From contig NZ_FODJ01000012.1 of NCBI RefSeq assembly GCF_900110345.1, positions 50,231 through 114,230 of the forward strand: DNA of 64,000 nt, in the 5' to 3' direction. The notes beneath the pieces were generated by a model. The model ran no database searches. It was not told the origin of the DNA and worked only from the letters and a program-made list of their open reading frames with translations. Source of the DNA: Amphibacillus marinus (GTDB lineage: Bacteria; Bacillota; Bacilli; Bacillales; Amphibacillaceae). A program made the translations under genes and the position numbers. Of the stretch, positions 62,826 through 64,000 are shown piece by piece (within the stretch, counting starts at the first letter, position 1; each line of letters begins with the position of its first letter).

Positions 62826-62910
62826 TATAAAACAACTCCTTTTAATAAATCAATTTCACATTTAATAAACTGCTTATAAACTAGAGATCTTAATAATTTA
62901 TGTTAGGTAA

Positions 62911-62947
62911 TAAAAATAGATCACCAGATTGGCGATCTATAAAAAAA
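62911..62947 (-). terminator. Terminator of the degV-family gene
   Basis: On the minus strand ATAGATCGCCA pairs with TGGTGATCTAT (one G-U) around a 3-base loop and ends in TTTTT; the opposite strand also ends in seven As. It lies 8 bases after the degV stop. Confidence 0.75.
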
Positions 62948-62954
62948 GTTTAGA

Positions 62955-63797
62955 CTATTCCTTTAACCAAGCTATCGCCATTGTTCCATAGCCAGTATGG
63001 ACACCAGCTACTGGCACTAATGGCTCGACCTTTATTTTTAAGTGCTCATAAAGATTCTTAAGCTCTTCTTTCCATTGCTGAGCTTGCTCTAGTGCACCGG
63101 CATGCATAATCCCAAGTTCTTTGAGCTCTCCTCTTTGGTAGGTATCCTCAATTTTCTGAAATAAATGTCTAATTGCTTTTTTCTTACTTCTAATTTTATC
63201 TTCTACAACAACCTTGCCATTTTCAAATTTCAAAATTAAATTAATATTAAGGAGATTTGCAAATACGGTCTGCGTCGTACTCACTCTTCCACTTCTTTTT
63301 AGCTGCTCCAAGCTTTGCGGTAACAAGAACATTTCAGCGAGATTAGGCAGTAACTTTATCTTCTTTACAATCTCTTCATATGTCTTTCCCTCTTGCTCCA
63401 TTTTTAAACCTTTTGAAATCATTCTACCTAGAGCATAGGAGCCAATTTTAGAATCAATCACTTCTACAGGGAATTCTTGCATTTCTGACGCGCTAATTGA
63501 ACTTTGGTAAGTACCTGTTAAAGCACTTGAGGCATGTATGGCAATGCCATAATCATACTCTGTCTTTAATTTTTTATAAAGCTCAACAAATTCACCATAT
63601 GGTGGTTGGCTTGTTTTAGCACCTTCTCCATGTTGTTTTAGCAGTGTGTATACTTCATCTTTCGTAATATCAATATCTTCACGATAAGAGATGTTATTTA
63701 TATTTACAACCATCGGTAGTACGTGAATGTTATGTTTTTTAATAAAATCTTGCGATAATCCACATGTACTATCAGTAATCCAAGCAATTTTTTTCAT
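62955..63797 (-). CDS. DegV-family fatty-acid-binding protein
   Basis: A 280-residue member of the DegV/FakB family. DegV proteins bind a fatty acid and, when paired with FakA, present it for phosphorylation and phospholipid synthesis. The DegV start ITDSTCGLSQDFIKKH, the KTSQPPYGEF motif, the IHASSALTGTYQSS block and VVGVHTGYGTM-like end (PVAGVHTGYGTMAI) are all visible. FakA is not encoded here. It is a single-gene unit between mgtC-like and the rRNA operon. Confidence 0.9.
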   Translation of the reverse strand: MKKIAWITDSTCGLSQDFIKKHNIHVLPMVVNINNISYREDIDITKDEVYTLLKQHGEGAKTSQPPYGEFVELYKKLKTEYDYGIAIHASSALTGTYQSSISASEMQEFPVEVIDSKIGSYALGRMISKGLKMEQEGKTYEEIVKKIKLLPNLAEMFLLPQSLEQLKRSGRVSTTQTVFANLLNINLILKFENGKVVVEDKIRSKKKAIRHLFQKIEDTYQRGELKELGIMHAGALEQAQQWKEELKNLYEHLKIKVEPLVPVAGVHTGYGTMAIAWLKE

Positions 63798-63913
63798 GTT
63801 TAAATTCCTTTCAATGGTAACGTAATTTATTACTTATTATTAGTACTAACTATAACATATATAAACCAATACTCCTAGCCATATCTATTAGTAGTTTTAT
63901 AATATGCAAATGA

Positions 63914-63949
63914 AAAAAGCCATTGAATTTATAAATTCAATGGCTTTTA
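63914..63949. terminator. Terminator of the rRNA operon
   Basis: Nearly perfect 34-base palindrome with arms AAAAGCCATTGAATTTA, giving a long stem with A/T flanks, immediately after the 3' end of the 5S rRNA on the minus strand. Confidence 0.85.
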
Positions 63950-63952
63950 AAT

Positions 63953-64000
63953 GCTTAGCGACGTCCTACTCTCGCGGGGCTTAGACCCAACTACCATCGG
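63953..64000 (-). rRNA. rrf: 5S ribosomal RNA, 3' end (partial)
   Basis: The last 48 bases of a 5S rRNA on the minus strand: CCGATGGTAGT, CGCGAGAGTAGGACGTCGCTAAGC. These match the 3' third of Bacillus 5S rRNA. The rest, and presumably 23S and 16S, lie beyond the window. The gene order rRNA operon then ctsR resembles B. subtilis. Confidence 0.93.

Overview
The window reads as a chromosomal core segment from a low-GC Gram-positive of the Bacillaceae. Gene content and order match the ribosomal-protein superregion of Bacillus subtilis, inverted here, so nearly all core genes are on the minus strand. Protein sequences are close to Bacillus homologues, stop codons and Shine-Dalgarno sites (AGGAGG) are typical, and a degenerate form of a hairpin repeat I know from Bacillaceae lies near 42.8 kb. 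The genus cannot be fixed from sequence alone; a halophilic or alkaliphilic Bacillaceae is a reasonable guess.

Layout, left to right. 0-4.7 kb is accessory: an unrecognised ORF, a tRNA-dihydrouridine synthase, a Crp/Fnr regulator divergent from ric (Fe-S repair) with an FNR/CRP-type operator between them, and two unrecognised small genes. 4.9-9.2 kb: rpsI, rplM, truA, ecfT, ecfA2, ecfA1. 9.2-11.8 kb: an insertion with a plus-strand CAP-domain protein and a lipoprotein. 11.9-26.5 kb: the alpha, spc and S10 clusters (rplQ back to rpsJ), intact except that map is missing between adk and the KOW gene. 26.8-29.0 kb: a membrane-anchored hydrolase and a secreted protein/lipoprotein pair. 29.4-34.1 kb: str operon (rplGB, rpsL, rpsG, fusA, tuf). 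34.3-46.8 kb: rpoC, rpoB, an rRNA methyltransferase, rplL, rplJ, rplA, rplK, nusG, secE, rpmG. 46.9-55.6 kb: sigH, rae1, rlmB, mrnC, cysS, cysE, gltX, ispF, ispD, yacL. 55.7-62.1 kb: radA, clpC, mcsB, mcsA, ctsR; disA is missing between radA and yacL. 62.1-64 kb: MgtC-like and DegV proteins, then the 3' end of a 5S rRNA that leads into an rRNA operon beyond the window.

Functionally this is the gene-expression core: ribosome subunits, RNA polymerase, elongation factors, SecYE, two aminoacyl-tRNA synthetases, the CtsR heat-shock operon, the MEP isoprenoid genes ispD/ispF and an ECF vitamin transporter module. Regulation is unusually legible: SigA-type promoters, most with 17-bp spacers, in front of most operons; a Cys T-box ahead of cysE-cysS; an L10 leader ahead of rplJL; two copies of an L1 rRNA-mimic operator (before rplK and before rplA); CtsR heptads on ctsR; and two terminator-like hairpins in the long rpoB leader.

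I found no CRISPR array, transposase, prophage, restriction or defence system. The best candidates for something undescribed are the secreted-protein/lipoprotein pair at 27.7-29.0 kb, the rpoB leader, the two-site L1 control of rplK-rplA, and the clean absence of disA and map from conserved positions.
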